DNA of 53,938 nucleotides from an uncultured Curvibacter sp. (GCA_903828535.1 CAIKMN010000035.1:1-53938); one strand, 5' to 3'; shown: positions 8,155 to 16,298, counted from the stretch's first letter. Notes: generated by a model from the letters alone, not told the origin. Numbers and translations: made by a program.

Positions 8155-9089
8155 TGAACTTGCTCGCGCATTTGTTCGATCAAGACCTTCATGTCCACGC
8201 TGATGCGGGTCAACTCCAAAGCCGGCGATTTGGAGCCTAAAGTGTTGGCCTCCCGGTGCAGTTCTTGAATCAAAAAGTCCAGGCGTTTGCCCAATTCGCC
8301 GCCGGTTTGGAGCAGGCTTTGCAATTCGTCCAAGTGTGAGTTCAAGCGGCTGATTTCTTCGGCCACATCAATGCGAATGGCAAACGCAGTGGCCTCAGTG
8401 AAAGCGCGGTCCTGTGCCGCCTCTAGAGTGCCGTTGGCCATGTTCAAGGCTTCGTGCCATTTGGTCAAAAACTTTTGTTGCTGTTGGGCCACCAATTGAG
8501 GAACCAAGGGCTCAGCTTGGGCCGCCAGCTCTCGCAATTTGACCAAGCGGTCGACCAACATCTCGGTCAAGCGAGCGCCTTCACGGGCGCGGGCCGACAA
8601 CAAATCTTTCAACACTTTTTTGGCCAAAGCGAGCACGGGTTTGGCCGTTTCTGCGTGGGCTGGTAAAGCGCTGGCGTTGTTTTGAGTCGCCTCGGCGCTG
8701 GCCAAACGAATGACATCGGCCACGCTCAAAGGCGCCGCCTTGGGCAACCACGCCGTGACTGAGTCTTGAATGCTGCTCAGGCGTTGCAGTTGTTTGACTG
8801 AAGGCTCAGGAATGTCCGACGCATGAGCGCGTTCAATGCTGCCACGAACCTCGACCTTGCCGCGTTTCAACTGGCTGGTGATGAGTTCGCGCAAGGCGGG
8901 CTCAAAAGTGCGCAGGTCTTCGGGAAGCTTGAAGGTTAAATCGAGAAAACGACTGTTCACCGAGCGAATTTCAAGCCCCAGTTGGAGGGCTTTGATGGGG
9001 GTCGCTGAAGTGTTTGATGGGCTGTTCGTGCCGCCGGCTGCCAACTCTTGTTGGGCACTGGCGTAGGCGGTCATGCTGTAAACTGGCAT
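8142..9089 (-). CDS. yicC: YicC-family endoribonuclease
   Basis: A conserved cytoplasmic protein of about 315 residues. YicC proteins have been linked to stationary-phase fitness and, more recently, to endoribonuclease activity and small-RNA turnover. The family N-terminus (YSMTAYAS) is present; the usual form is YSMTGYA, so the glycine is replaced here. The conserved LEIRSVNSRFLDLTFKLPEDLR segment follows. The DUF1732 C-terminal domain is seen as DVAEEISRLNSHLDELQSLL and GKRLDFLIQELHREANTLGSKS. A short low-complexity insertion follows the first strand. Start at 9089 gives the canonical N-terminus; 9113 is also open. Divergent from rph, with about 50 bp between starts. Confidence 0.95.
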   Translation of the reverse strand: MPVYSMTAYASAQQELAAGGTNSPSNTSATPIKALQLGLEIRSVNSRFLDLTFKLPEDLRTFEPALRELITSQLKRGKVEVRGSIERAHASDIPEPSVKQLQRLSSIQDSVTAWLPKAAPLSVADVIRLASAEATQNNASALPAHAETAKPVLALAKKVLKDLLSARAREGARLTEMLVDRLVKLRELAAQAEPLVPQLVAQQQQKFLTKWHEALNMANGTLEAAQDRAFTEATAFAIRIDVAEEISRLNSHLDELQSLLQTGGELGKRLDFLIQELHREANTLGSKSPALELTRISVDMKVLIEQMREQVQNIE

Positions 9090-9142
9090 AGGACTTAAAT
9101 GCTGAATTGTCACGCATTATGGGTCCATTTTTTTGCACCGCC

Positions 9143-9919
9143 ATGAACACCAACGCCACCCCCAATTCCCCCCTTTTTCAACGCGCTGCCGGACGTGGCC
9201 TCGATCAGTTGCGCCCGGTGCGCATCACCCGTGGCTACACCATCCACGCTGAGGGTTCTGTGTTGATTGAGTTTGGCAACACCAAGGTGCTGTGCACGGC
9301 CTCGGTGGAGGAAAAAGTACCGCCTCACAAACGCGGCACGGGCGAAGGTTGGGTCACCGCTGAATACGGCATGCTGCCCCGCGCCACCCACACGCGCAGT
9401 GACCGCGAGGCCGCTCGAGGCAAACAAACGGGCCGTACCCAAGAAATTCAACGCTTAATTGGCCGCTCCTTGCGCGCCGTTTTTGACCTGAAGGCCTTGG
9501 GTGAACGCACCATTTCCTTGGACTGCGACGTCATTCAAGCTGACGGTGGCACCCGCACGGCAGCCATTACCGGCGCTTTCGTGGCGGCCCAAGACGCCGT
9601 GAACTTTTTAATCAAGAACGCCAAATTAAGCACTTCGCCCATTACCGGCCCGGTCGCCGCGATTTCGGTGGGCATTGTTCAAGGCACCCCTTTGCTTGAC
9701 TTGGAATACACCGAAGATTCAGCTTGTGACACCGACATGAATGTCGTCATGACCGGTGCGGGCCATTTTGTCGAAGTCCAAGGCACGGCAGAAGGCGCTG
9801 CTTTTAGTCGCGCTGAAATGAACACCTTGCTGGCTTTGGCTGAAAAGGGCATCGGGGAGTTGGTCATAATGCAAACGCAAGCTTTGCAAACCCAAGCTTT
9901 GCAAACGCAAGCTTTGTAA
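9143..9919 (+). CDS. rph: Ribonuclease PH
   Basis: A phosphorolytic 3'-5' exoribonuclease that trims tRNA 3' ends. The family landmarks are all present: [39 protein letters not shown], the active-site region [41 protein letters not shown], and [19 protein letters not shown]. The start at 9143 is favoured because the conserved domain begins soon after; 9107 is also open. The last 15 residues are odd: they are three exact copies of QTQAL encoded by a tandem 15-bp repeat directly before the stop codon, beyond the normal end of the domain. First gene of rph-rdgB-hemW. Confidence 0.96.
   Translation: MNTNATPNSPLFQRAAGRGLDQLRPVRITRGYTIHAEGSVLIEFGNTKVLCTASVEEKVPPHKRGTGEGWVTAEYGMLPRATHTRSDREAARGKQTGRTQEIQRLIGRSLRAVFDLKALGERTISLDCDVIQADGGTRTAAITGAFVAAQDAVNFLIKNAKLSTSPITGPVAAISVGIVQGTPLLDLEYTEDSACDTDMNVVMTGAGHFVEVQGTAEGAAFSRAEMNTLLALAEKGIGELVIMQTQALQTQALQTQAL
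9872..9916 (+). repeat. 15-bp tandem repeat encoding (QTQAL)x3 at the RNase PH C-terminus
   Basis: Three head-to-tail copies of CAAACGCAAGCTTTG (9872-9886, 9887-9901 with one C for G, 9902-9916) end exactly at the TAA stop at 9917. The reading frame is kept, adding five residues per copy. One copy is probably ancestral. The near identity of the copies indicates recent or continuing slippage. Confidence 0.95.
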
Positions 9920-9930
9920 TTCGAGGCTCA

Positions 9931-10563
9931 ATGACTGCCATGATGAAACTGGTGTTGGCTTCCAATAACAAAGGCAAATTGTTTGAGTTGCAGGCTTTGT
10001 TTGCGCCCTTGGGCATTGAGCTGATCAGTCAGGGTGAATTGGGCATTCCCGAAGCCGCTGAACCCTTCAAAACCTTTGTCGAAAACGCCTTGACCAAAGC
10101 CCGCAATGCCGCTTTGCACAGCGGCTTGCCCGCCTTGGCCGACGACGCCGGCCTCTGCGTGGACGCCTTCAACGGCTTGCCCGGTGTCGACACCGCCTTC
10201 TACGCCACCCAGTTTGGTTACCCCAAGGGCGATGACAACAACGTCACCGCCTTGCTCGAGCAAATGCAGCATTTGCCTGAGGCGCAACAACGCCGCGCCG
10301 CCTTGGTCAGCACCTTGGTGGCGGTGCGTGCCCCGTTTGACCCGGAGCCCTTGATCGCCGTGGGCCGAGCGGTCGGCCAAATCACGCGGGCCCGACGGGG
10401 TCAAAACGGCTTTGGCTTTGACCCGGTGATGTTTTTGCCCGAACTCGGCATGACCTTTGCCGAAATGAGCGAAAGCCAAAAAAACGCCAACAGCCACCGG
10501 GGCAAAGCCGCCCAGCACATGTTGGCCTTGATGCGTGACCGCTGGCTCAACAACGATGTCTAA
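9931..10563 (+). CDS. rdgB: dITP/XTP pyrophosphatase (RdgB/HAM1)
   Basis: Cleaves non-canonical purine triphosphates (dITP, XTP, ITP) to monophosphate and pyrophosphate, keeping deaminated bases out of DNA. The 210-residue product shows the N-terminal substrate-binding motif LASNNKGKLFELQALF, the metal/catalytic segment ALADDAGLCVDAFNGLPGV with TAFYATQFG, and the C-terminal GFGFDPVMFLPELGMTFAEMS...KNANSHRGKA. Start at 9931 has GAGG upstream. It lies 11 bp after rph and 15 bp before hemW, so the three genes form an operon. Confidence 0.97.
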   Translation: MTAMMKLVLASNNKGKLFELQALFAPLGIELISQGELGIPEAAEPFKTFVENALTKARNAALHSGLPALADDAGLCVDAFNGLPGVDTAFYATQFGYPKGDDNNVTALLEQMQHLPEAQQRRAALVSTLVAVRAPFDPEPLIAVGRAVGQITRARRGQNGFGFDPVMFLPELGMTFAEMSESQKNANSHRGKAAQHMLALMRDRWLNNDV

Positions 10564-10578
10564 AGTGGTGAATGCGCC

Positions 10579-11805
10579 TTGGCCGACCTGCTACAACACA
10601 CCCGCTTGGGCACCTTGAATCTGACGGCGTTGCCGCCGTTGTCGCTTTATGTGCATCTGCCTTGGTGCCTGAAAAAATGCCCCTATTGCGACTTTAATTC
10701 GCATGAAGTGCCAAGCACCTCAGCCTTAAATGACGCTGTGGTGCCCGAACAACGCTACATCGCCGCCTTAATGACCGACCTGGAAAGCGCATTGCCCTTG
10801 GTGTGGGGCCGCTCGGTGATGAGTGTTTTTATCGGCGGCGGCACCCCCAGTTTGTTCTCTCCGGCGGCCATCGAGACCTTGATCAGTGGCCTTCGGGCCC
10901 TTTTGAAGCTCACACCGGATGCGGAAATAACGCTGGAGGCCAACCCCGGTACCTTTGAAAAAGACCGCTTCAAAGCTTTTCGCGCTGCGGGGGTGACTCG
11001 GCTTTCGATTGGCGTTCAAAGCTTTAACGACGCCCACCTGAAAGCCTTGGGGCGGGTTCACAACCGTGAACAAGCCTTGGCCGCTGTCACTGAGGCTGCC
11101 AGTGCCTTTGACACCTTTAATTTAGACCTGATGTACGCCTTGCCAGGTCAAACCCTGGCCGAACTGGCGCAAGACTTGGACACTGCTCTGGCTTTGAAGC
11201 CGCCTCATTTGTCGGTTTACCACCTGACTTTAGAGCCCAACACCTACTTTGCCAAGTTCCCGCCCGTGCTCCCCGATGAAGACACGGCCTACGCCATGCT
11301 CGACCTCATCATTGAACGCACGGGTCAACTGGGCATGGCCCGTTATGAGGTCTCTGCTTTTGCCCAACCTGGACATGGCTGCTGGCACAACCAAAACTAC
11401 TGGCAGTTCGGCGACTACTTGGGCATTGGTGCGGGTGCCCACGGCAAAATCAGCTTTGCACATCGGGTCTTGCGTCAAGTGAAATGGCGAGACCCCGTGG
11501 CCTATTTGCAAAAAATTGAGGCAGGCGAGGGCGCCTTGGCCCAAGAACATGAAGTGAAGCGGCGCGAACTGCCCTTTGAATTCATGCTGAACGCCTTGCG
11601 CCTGCGCGAAGGGTTTGCACTGCAAGATTTCACCACCCGAACGGGCCTGCCTATGAGCGCCATCGAGGCGGGTTTGAAGGCGGCCGAGGACAAAGGCCTC
11701 ATCGAGCGAAATTGGGAGCGGGTCAAGCCCACCGAGCGGGGCTTTGACTTTTTGAGCGATTTGCAAGCCTTGTTCTTGCCGCCCGAAACCAAGGAGGCGC
11801 CATGA
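10579..11805 (+). CDS. hemW: Radical SAM heme chaperone HemW
   Basis: A 408-residue radical SAM protein of the family formerly annotated as oxygen-independent coproporphyrinogen III oxidase-like; HemW transfers heme to respiratory enzymes. The [4Fe-4S] motif is Cys30-x3-Cys34-x2-Cys37 (PWCLKKCPYCDF), followed by FIGGGTPSLFSP, EANPGTFEKDRF, RLSIGVQSFN and the HemW C-terminal domain (ELPFEFMLNALRLREGF). CxxxCxxC followed by Phe is typical of HemW rather than HemN, which has an additional cysteine after the motif. The start is TTG at 10579, the only initiation codon between the in-frame upstream stop and the conserved domain. Confidence 0.94.
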   Translation: MADLLQHTRLGTLNLTALPPLSLYVHLPWCLKKCPYCDFNSHEVPSTSALNDAVVPEQRYIAALMTDLESALPLVWGRSVMSVFIGGGTPSLFSPAAIETLISGLRALLKLTPDAEITLEANPGTFEKDRFKAFRAAGVTRLSIGVQSFNDAHLKALGRVHNREQALAAVTEAASAFDTFNLDLMYALPGQTLAELAQDLDTALALKPPHLSVYHLTLEPNTYFAKFPPVLPDEDTAYAMLDLIIERTGQLGMARYEVSAFAQPGHGCWHNQNYWQFGDYLGIGAGAHGKISFAHRVLRQVKWRDPVAYLQKIEAGEGALAQEHEVKRRELPFEFMLNALRLREGFALQDFTTRTGLPMSAIEAGLKAAEDKGLIERNWERVKPTERGFDFLSDLQALFLPPETKEAP

Positions 11806-11858
11806 GGTTCTTACTCGCCATCACAGCGCCCGTTGGGGCTCGCTTCTCAAGGTTTTAA
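11802..11858 (+). CDS. 18-codon ORF translationally coupled to hemW (leader peptide or gene remnant)
   Basis: The hemW stop overlaps an ATG as ATGA (ATG at 11802), preceded 5 nt upstream by a perfect AAGGAGG. The frame runs only 18 codons (MRFLLAITAPVGARFSRF) to TAA at 11856-11858. Such a strong initiation signal would normally belong to a real gene, but no frame continues the protein downstream. It may be the start of a gene deleted from this operon, a short leader peptide, or chance (the AAGGAGG also encodes Lys-Glu of HemW). Confidence 0.3.
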   Translation: MRFLLAITAPVGARFSRF

Positions 11859-11879
11859 TTTCAGAGTCGATTAACAAGC

Positions 11880-13307
11880 ATGAACTTTTTTCGCATCACT
11901 GGATGTGGTTGGCCGGGCGTCCGGGTCTTTGCCACGGCTTGTTTACTTGGGTTGGGAAGTGGCCTGACCGCGCCAGCGTTTGCCTTTGAATGCGACAAAC
12001 CCGACAACCCCCTCGACACCGCGGTTTGTGCTCAACCCAAGTTGCGGGAGAAGGCAGAAAAAATCGATGAAGCCGTTGCACACATTTCGCACCGCTCGGC
12101 TCATCCGGAGCACATCAAAGAAAACCAAAAAAACTGGTTGGGGCTGGCCGACCAATGCGCCCAAAACCTCAGGTGCTTGAACGAAATGCTCGAACGCCGA
12201 TTGGAGCGTTTAGAAAAGATTGAAGCGGTTCAAGCCGCCGCGCCGCCCAAGCATGAAGTGCACGCCCCTGCAAAAGCAGGTGAGCACGGTGAAGCCCATT
12301 CAGATCCTCATTCGGCGCCCCACGCCGAGGAACCTGCAGCTGCAAATTCACATGCAAATGAGCATGCAAATGAAAACGCAAATGAAAATGCAAACGAACA
12401 CCCCTTGGCGAAAGAAGGCGAACAGGTCAAAGCGGATGGGGGTCATGACCATGGAGACGCTACCGGTTCTGATGAAAAGTCAGCTGAAAAATCTGTAGAG
12501 AAATCCGGCGAAAAACACGCTGAAAAAATGTCTGAAAAAGACGACGATGAAGAGGCGCAACCTCCCCGTGCCTCTGGTTTATCGGCCCTTGGCGCAGCGG
12601 TGGCCGATTGGGTCAAAGCCCACCCCTTCTTGATTGTGGCCCTCTTGGTGGCTTCGTGGTTGATCGTGGGGGCCCTGTTCGTGGTTCAAAAAATGGGGTG
12701 GCTGGCCCGGTTTGGCGTCTCATTGGGCAAGAACAACGCCTCTGCCAAGGCCCCTTCTGCATCGTCTATAGCCGCGACAACGCCGGGCAAGCCAGCCCGC
12801 GTCTCCGGCAAGGTCAGCAAGACCACACCTGCTGAAAAGGGCAACCCCCCCACCAAGTCGGGCAAGCTGCCACCAGCGGCCGCTGCCAAGCCGGCTGACC
12901 AGGGTTCTGTTTTATCAAAGTGGTGGGACCGATTGGGTGAAAAGTTTTCTTGGTGGCGTTTTTTCATCAAACACCAATTTCGCAACCACCCCAAGCGGGC
13001 TTATGGCATTTCGTTGCTCTTGGTGCTGACTTTGAGTGCAGTCGGTTTTGGTGTGACGCAGTGGACGGCGCCATTGGCATCATCAGCACCCAATGCCACT
13101 CTGAAACCCGCGCCAGCCCCAGAAGAAACCACCACTCACGATAAGGCCGAAGCGCCGGTTGGTGAACCAGAAGTAGCGAAGGAAGCGAAGGAAGCGAAGG
13201 AAGCGAAGGACGTGGATGAGGACGCTGAAAAATCCCATGAGGCTCAAGGCAAAGAACCTGTTGTAAAGTCTGTTCACACAGAGCCAGCTGAACATTCAAA
13301 ACATTGA
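11880..13307 (+). CDS. Unknown envelope protein: LprI-like domain, low-complexity linkers, two TM segments
   Basis: A 475-residue protein of unknown function. Residues 1-36 look like a signal peptide or N-terminal anchor (ATACLLGLGSGLTAPAFAF). Residues 37-115 resemble an LprI/DUF1311-type domain with Cys38, Cys50, Cys93 and Cys99 and the motif NQKNWLGLADQCAQNLRCLN. Then come a His/Ala/Glu-rich linker with ANEN repeats (about 120-225), a transmembrane helix (about 249-270), a Lys/Pro/Ala linker, an aromatic-rich patch (KWWDRLGEKFSWWRFF), a second transmembrane helix (about 375-393), and an acidic tail with repeated EAK. The polar linkers contain slippage-type repeats. The next gene begins 1 nt after the stop. 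LprI proteins inhibit lysozyme in some species; transferring that role here would be speculation. Confidence 0.72.
   Translation: MNFFRITGCGWPGVRVFATACLLGLGSGLTAPAFAFECDKPDNPLDTAVCAQPKLREKAEKIDEAVAHISHRSAHPEHIKENQKNWLGLADQCAQNLRCLNEMLERRLERLEKIEAVQAAAPPKHEVHAPAKAGEHGEAHSDPHSAPHAEEPAAANSHANEHANENANENANEHPLAKEGEQVKADGGHDHGDATGSDEKSAEKSVEKSGEKHAEKMSEKDDDEEAQPPRASGLSALGAAVADWVKAHPFLIVALLVASWLIVGALFVVQKMGWLARFGVSLGKNNASAKAPSASSIAATTPGKPARVSGKVSKTTPAEKGNPPTKSGKLPPAAAAKPADQGSVLSKWWDRLGEKFSWWRFFIKHQFRNHPKRAYGISLLLVLTLSAVGFGVTQWTAPLASSAPNATLKPAPAPEETTTHDKAEAPVGEPEVAKEAKEAKEAKDVDEDAEKSHEAQGKEPVVKSVHTEPAEHSKH
12343..12401 (+). repeat. 12-bp in-frame imperfect tandem repeats (GCAAATGARAAY)
   Basis: Within the unknown envelope protein gene a GCAAAT-based unit recurs about every 12 bp, encoding Ala-Asn-Glu-His/Asn repeats (HANEHANENANENANEH). 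Copies diverge at one or two positions. The repeat keeps frame and lengthens a polar linker. Confidence 0.8.
13173..13208 (+). repeat. 9-bp tandem repeat encoding (EAK)n
   Basis: Four consecutive copies: GTAGCGAAG followed by three exact GAAGCGAAG units. They encode VAK-EAK-EAK-EAK in the C-terminal tail of the unknown envelope protein. The copies are identical at the DNA level except for one base, indicating recent slippage. Confidence 0.9.
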
Positions 13308-13308
13308 C

Positions 13309-13677
13309 ATGAACTACTTGATCATTTACCCCGAGGATCTGCTGCTTGAAAAGAAGGCGGATGGCAGCATGAAGGGGGATTTCACTTTTGAGATCGAGCA
13401 GTACGGCCTGCGCATCAAAAAAATGATTTGCTCGGTGGAACTGGTCTACACCACAGAAGAGGGTGCGCTGTTACCGAAAATCGTTATCCATCAAAATGCA
13501 GACTTGGATGGGATTGGGAATTTGGGGCACATCCTGAATGTTTTCTTGTTCCGCCAGCTGAATGTGGAGCCCAAGTTTGAGTTGAACAAGAACCGCCTTG
13601 AGTGGCATTACTTTTTCCACGACGTTTACTTTGACCTGATCAAAATGCTGATCAAGAAGAAGGTCAAAGACAAATAA
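13309..13677 (+). CDS. Hypothetical protein paired with the LprI-like gene
   Basis: A 122-residue, probably cytosolic protein that I do not recognise. It has no signal peptide or membrane span. The N-terminus (MNYLIIYPEDLLLEKKADGS) looks like a beta-strand followed by charged loops. There is a central IVIHQNADLDGIGNLGHILNVF segment and an aromatic and basic C-terminus (WHYFFHDVYFDLIKMLIKKK). Its ATG follows the upstream stop by a single nucleotide, implying translational coupling and a shared function with the two-TM envelope protein. A strong terminator ends the transcript 44 bp downstream. Confidence 0.6.
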   Translation: MNYLIIYPEDLLLEKKADGSMKGDFTFEIEQYGLRIKKMICSVELVYTTEEGALLPKIVIHQNADLDGIGNLGHILNVFLFRQLNVEPKFELNKNRLEWHYFFHDVYFDLIKMLIKKKVKDK

Positions 13678-13720
13678 ACAAGCAAGAAACCAGCGCGATA
13701 CCAGCCTGTTTCCACGCGTT

Positions 13721-13759
13721 AAAAAAAAGCCGGGTGTTGGAGGCAACACCCGGCTTTTT
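13721..13759. terminator. Bidirectional intrinsic terminator
   Basis: An A8 tract (13721-13728), a perfect 10-bp stem GCCGGGTGTT / AACACCCGGC (13729-13738 and 13745-13754), a 6-nt loop GGAGGC, then T5. It works on paper in both directions and separates the convergent 13309 gene and the YceI gene. Confidence 0.95.
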
Positions 13760-13776
13760 AACGATTGAAAAATCAA

Positions 13777-14364
13777 TTATTGCTTGACGGCTTCAACTTG
13801 GATCACCAAATGAACGTCTTTGGGAAATCCGTATTGCACGCCGTAGTCCATCCCGAAGGCGGTGCGGTCGATGGTGGTTTCGAAGTCGCCACCGCAAACT
13901 TGGCGCTTGAGCATGGGGTGGTCGTAGCAACCGTAGTTCAAGGCTTTCAAGATGACCGGGTTGGTTTTGCCACGAAGTGTCAAGTTGCCGGCCACTTGGG
14001 TGACTTTGTCGCCGTTAAAGCTGAACTTGTCGCCCACAAAGCGCACTGTGGGGAATTGGGCCGCGTCAAACAGATCGGGGCTTTGCAGGTGTTTGTTGAA
14101 AGCAGCGGTGCCGGTATTGACCGAGTTGACTTGCAGAGTCAAGTCCACTTTGCCGGTTTTAGCGGCGGTGTCCAATTCCACGGTGCCCTCTTTTTGGTCA
14201 AAACGGCCGCGGTTGGTGCTGGTGCCGAAGTGGCCAATTTCGAAGGTCACAAAGGTGTGGGTGGGCTCAATGTGGAAGTGGGTGGTTTCGGCATGGGCCG
14301 ACAAGTTCAAAGACAAGGCGGCTGCCGCAGCCAAAGCCGTTTTGGAAAGCGAAGAAAAGCGCAT
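13777..14364 (-). CDS. YceI-family polyisoprenoid-binding periplasmic protein (copy 1)
   Basis: A periplasmic lipocalin-like beta-barrel of 195 residues that in characterised relatives binds long-chain isoprenoids. Residues 1-26 are a signal peptide (SKTALAAAAALSLNLSAHA). The YceI signature follows: HFHIEPTHTFVTFEIGHFG, GTVELDTAAKTGKVDLTLQV, LFDAAQFPTVRFV, GNLTLRGKTNPV and TTIDRTAFGMDYG. The start at 14364 has AGGAG 8 nt upstream. It is the last gene of a minus-strand trio with a second YceI gene and a cytochrome b561 gene, the same pairing as yceJ-yceI of enterobacteria, which suggests a shared membrane redox or quinone-related role. Confidence 0.93.
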   Translation of the reverse strand: MRFSSLSKTALAAAAALSLNLSAHAETTHFHIEPTHTFVTFEIGHFGTSTNRGRFDQKEGTVELDTAAKTGKVDLTLQVNSVNTGTAAFNKHLQSPDLFDAAQFPTVRFVGDKFSFNGDKVTQVAGNLTLRGKTNPVILKALNYGCYDHPMLKRQVCGGDFETTIDRTAFGMDYGVQYGFPKDVHLVIQVEAVKQ

Positions 14365-14399
14365 GGAAAACTCCTGGTTAAAAAGTAGCAAGAAAAAAA

Positions 14400-14993
14400 T
14401 TAAAACTTGGCCACGCCGCTGAGCGCGAATTTGAACTTGATTTGTACCTCATCGGCCACCAGTGACGTGTCTGACCACTCGCCGTCGCCAATGTGAAAGG
14501 CGTTGCGCTTGATCGGCACCACGCCGCTGGCCAAGGTGGTGGCCCCATTGGCAGTGAGGGTCACGGGGAATTTCAGGGTTTGGGTCACGCCCCTGAGAAC
14601 CAAGTTGCCAGTCACGTCAAACTTGCCGCCCCCCAAGGCCTTGACCGAGGTGGACTGAAAAGTCGCTTGTGGGAATTTGGCGGCGCCGAACCAGCCCGGT
14701 TTTTTCAACTCATCGTCCACGATGGGGTCGCCCATGCTGCCACTGCCCACCTCCACGCTCAAGTTGATTTTGGCGGCCTCGGGTTTGGCGGGGTCAAAAG
14801 CGACTTGGGCATCAAATTTTTTGAAATGGCCTTCGACGGGCACGCCCATTTGCTTGCTCACAAAGACGATGTCGCTTTGTGTGGGAATGAGTTTTTGATC
14901 GGCGTGAACCGCTGAGGTCATCAAGCCCAAAGCCAAGCAAATGGGGGCCAGCAAAAGGCTGACAAGGACGCTGTTTTTTGAAGGGGTGTTCAT
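14400..14993 (-). CDS. YceI-family polyisoprenoid-binding periplasmic protein (copy 2)
   Basis: A second YceI-type protein, 197 residues, with a signal peptide ending near TSAVHA. The domain runs from KLIPTQSDIVFVSKQMGVPV through AAKINLSVEVGSGSM, WFGAAKFPQATFQST, GNLVLRGVTQTLKFPV and VVPIKRNAFHIGDGEW. It is clearly diverged from its neighbour, so the tandem pair is old rather than a fresh duplication. It begins 34 bp after the cytochrome b561 stop and is followed 35 bp later by copy 1. Confidence 0.92.
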   Translation of the reverse strand: MNTPSKNSVLVSLLLAPICLALGLMTSAVHADQKLIPTQSDIVFVSKQMGVPVEGHFKKFDAQVAFDPAKPEAAKINLSVEVGSGSMGDPIVDDELKKPGWFGAAKFPQATFQSTSVKALGGGKFDVTGNLVLRGVTQTLKFPVTLTANGATTLASGVVPIKRNAFHIGDGEWSDTSLVADEVQIKFKFALSGVAKF

Positions 14994-15027
14994 CTCGGTT
15001 GTTCCTGGTTTTTGGGCGTTGGCGCTT

Positions 15028-15582
15028 TTATCTCATGCGTTGCAGCAAGCCATCGCGGTCAACAAAATGGTGTTTTAAGGCCGCTCCCACGTGTAAGACG
15101 ACCAAGCTGGCCAGCACCCAAGCGCTGATTTCGTGCCAGGGCTTGATCAACTCGGCCAGCGCTTTGTCTTTAGGCACCCAGTCGGGTAAAGGCCAAACGC
15201 CGAACAAGACCACCTGAAAACCCGCGGCCGAGCTGTAGGCCCAGCCCACCAAAGGCACGATGAAAAACATGGCATAAAAACCCCAATGCAGGGCGTGATA
15301 AAAGGACAATTGCCAAGGTGGCATGGCCTGCTTTACCGCATCGGGCAAGGCGGGGGGGCGATGGCTGAAGCGCCAAAGTAAACGCAACACGCTCAAAATC
15401 AAGACGCCAATGCCGGCCCATTTGTGCCAGTTGAACAATTTGATGCGCAGGGGTGACAAAGGCAAATCGGCCATGTAGAGGCCAACGCCAAAGAGGCCCG
15501 CCAAGGCCAACGCCAGTATCCAATGCAAGGCCACTGCCGTGCGCGTGTAGCGGGTTGTCAGGGAGGAGGACGTGCCATTCAT
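15028..15582 (-). CDS. Cytochrome b561 (YceJ/CybB type)
   Basis: A four-helix inner-membrane diheme cytochrome of about 184 residues, probably a superoxide:ubiquinone or quinol-linked redox protein. Heme-ligand histidines are visible in RYTRTAVALHWILALALAGL, LFNWHKWAGIGVLILSVLRL, SFYHALHWGFYAMFFIVPLVG and PWHEISAWVLASLVVLHVGAALKHHFV. The start at 15582 gives the usual family N-terminus; the open frame to 15666 is longer than the family and overlaps the ribE end. First gene of the b561-yceI-yceI unit. Confidence 0.9.
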   Translation of the reverse strand: MNGTSSSLTTRYTRTAVALHWILALALAGLFGVGLYMADLPLSPLRIKLFNWHKWAGIGVLILSVLRLLWRFSHRPPALPDAVKQAMPPWQLSFYHALHWGFYAMFFIVPLVGWAYSSAAGFQVVLFGVWPLPDWVPKDKALAELIKPWHEISAWVLASLVVLHVGAALKHHFVDRDGLLQRMR

Positions 15583-15662
15583 AGCCGCCAGTGTAAGCAA
15601 GCGGGCGCTGGGGCGGTTGAATGGACTTAGTCGATTGATTTCAAAATTTTTGAATGAGTCGC

Positions 15663-16298
15663 TCAACCGGCGGACATCATTCGTTCCACATAACGGGCCA
15701 CGGTGTCCACTTCCAAGTTAACCAAGGCGCCTGTGGTGAGTGTGGAGAGGGCGGTGTTTTGCACGGTATGGGGAATCAAGTTAATGCTGATCTCGGTGCT
15801 GGATTCGCCGCTGGCGTCTTTCTCCAAATCGGTGACTTGGTTCACTGTCAAGCTAACGCCGTTCACGGTGATGGAGCCTTTGTAAGCCAAAAACTTGCCC
15901 AAAGCCTGGGGCGCTTTGATGCGCAATGCCCAGCTTTCGCCGATTGGACCAAAGTGACTGACCAGGCCCATCCCGTCCACATGCCCGGAGACGATATGGC
16001 CCCCCAAGCGGTCGCCAGCACGAAGCGCTTTTTCCAGGTTCACCAAGCCAAGTTGGGTCAGGCCGCAGGTTTTGTTCAACGACTCGGCCGACACATCGAC
16101 GGTGAATTGGTGGCGGGTGGTGTCCAAGGAGGTGACCGTCATGCAAGCGCCGTTCAAGGCAATGCTGTCGCCCAGACCAGCATCATCCAAGTAGCCCGCA
16201 GGCGTCTCGAGGGTGAGTCGTTTGCCGTGCTCGGGGCTGGCGCCCAAATCTTGAATGTCGATGATGCGGGCAACGCCCGTGATGATGCCGGTGAACAT
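15663..16298 (-). CDS. ribE: Riboflavin synthase alpha subunit
   Basis: Dismutates two 6,7-dimethyl-8-ribityllumazines to riboflavin and the pyrimidinedione. The product is 211 residues with two lumazine-binding beta-barrel repeats. The start MFTGIITGVARI is the family signature, and the repeats show GDSIALNGACMTVTSLD in the first half and YKGSITVNGVSLTVNQV in the second. The frame is open to 16439, but 16298 is clearly the start. It lies 77 bp downstream of ribD on the same strand. There is no room for, and no sign of, an FMN riboswitch between them. Confidence 0.96.
   Translation of the reverse strand: MFTGIITGVARIIDIQDLGASPEHGKRLTLETPAGYLDDAGLGDSIALNGACMTVTSLDTTRHQFTVDVSAESLNKTCGLTQLGLVNLEKALRAGDRLGGHIVSGHVDGMGLVSHFGPIGESWALRIKAPQALGKFLAYKGSITVNGVSLTVNQVTDLEKDASGESSTEISINLIPHTVQNTALSTLTTGALVNLEVDTVARYVERMMSAG

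Noticed and set aside
12343-13208. Repeats in the unknown envelope gene as a CRISPR-like array
   Set aside because: Units are 9-12 bp, contiguous, in frame and inside a coding sequence; no spacers and no cas genes.
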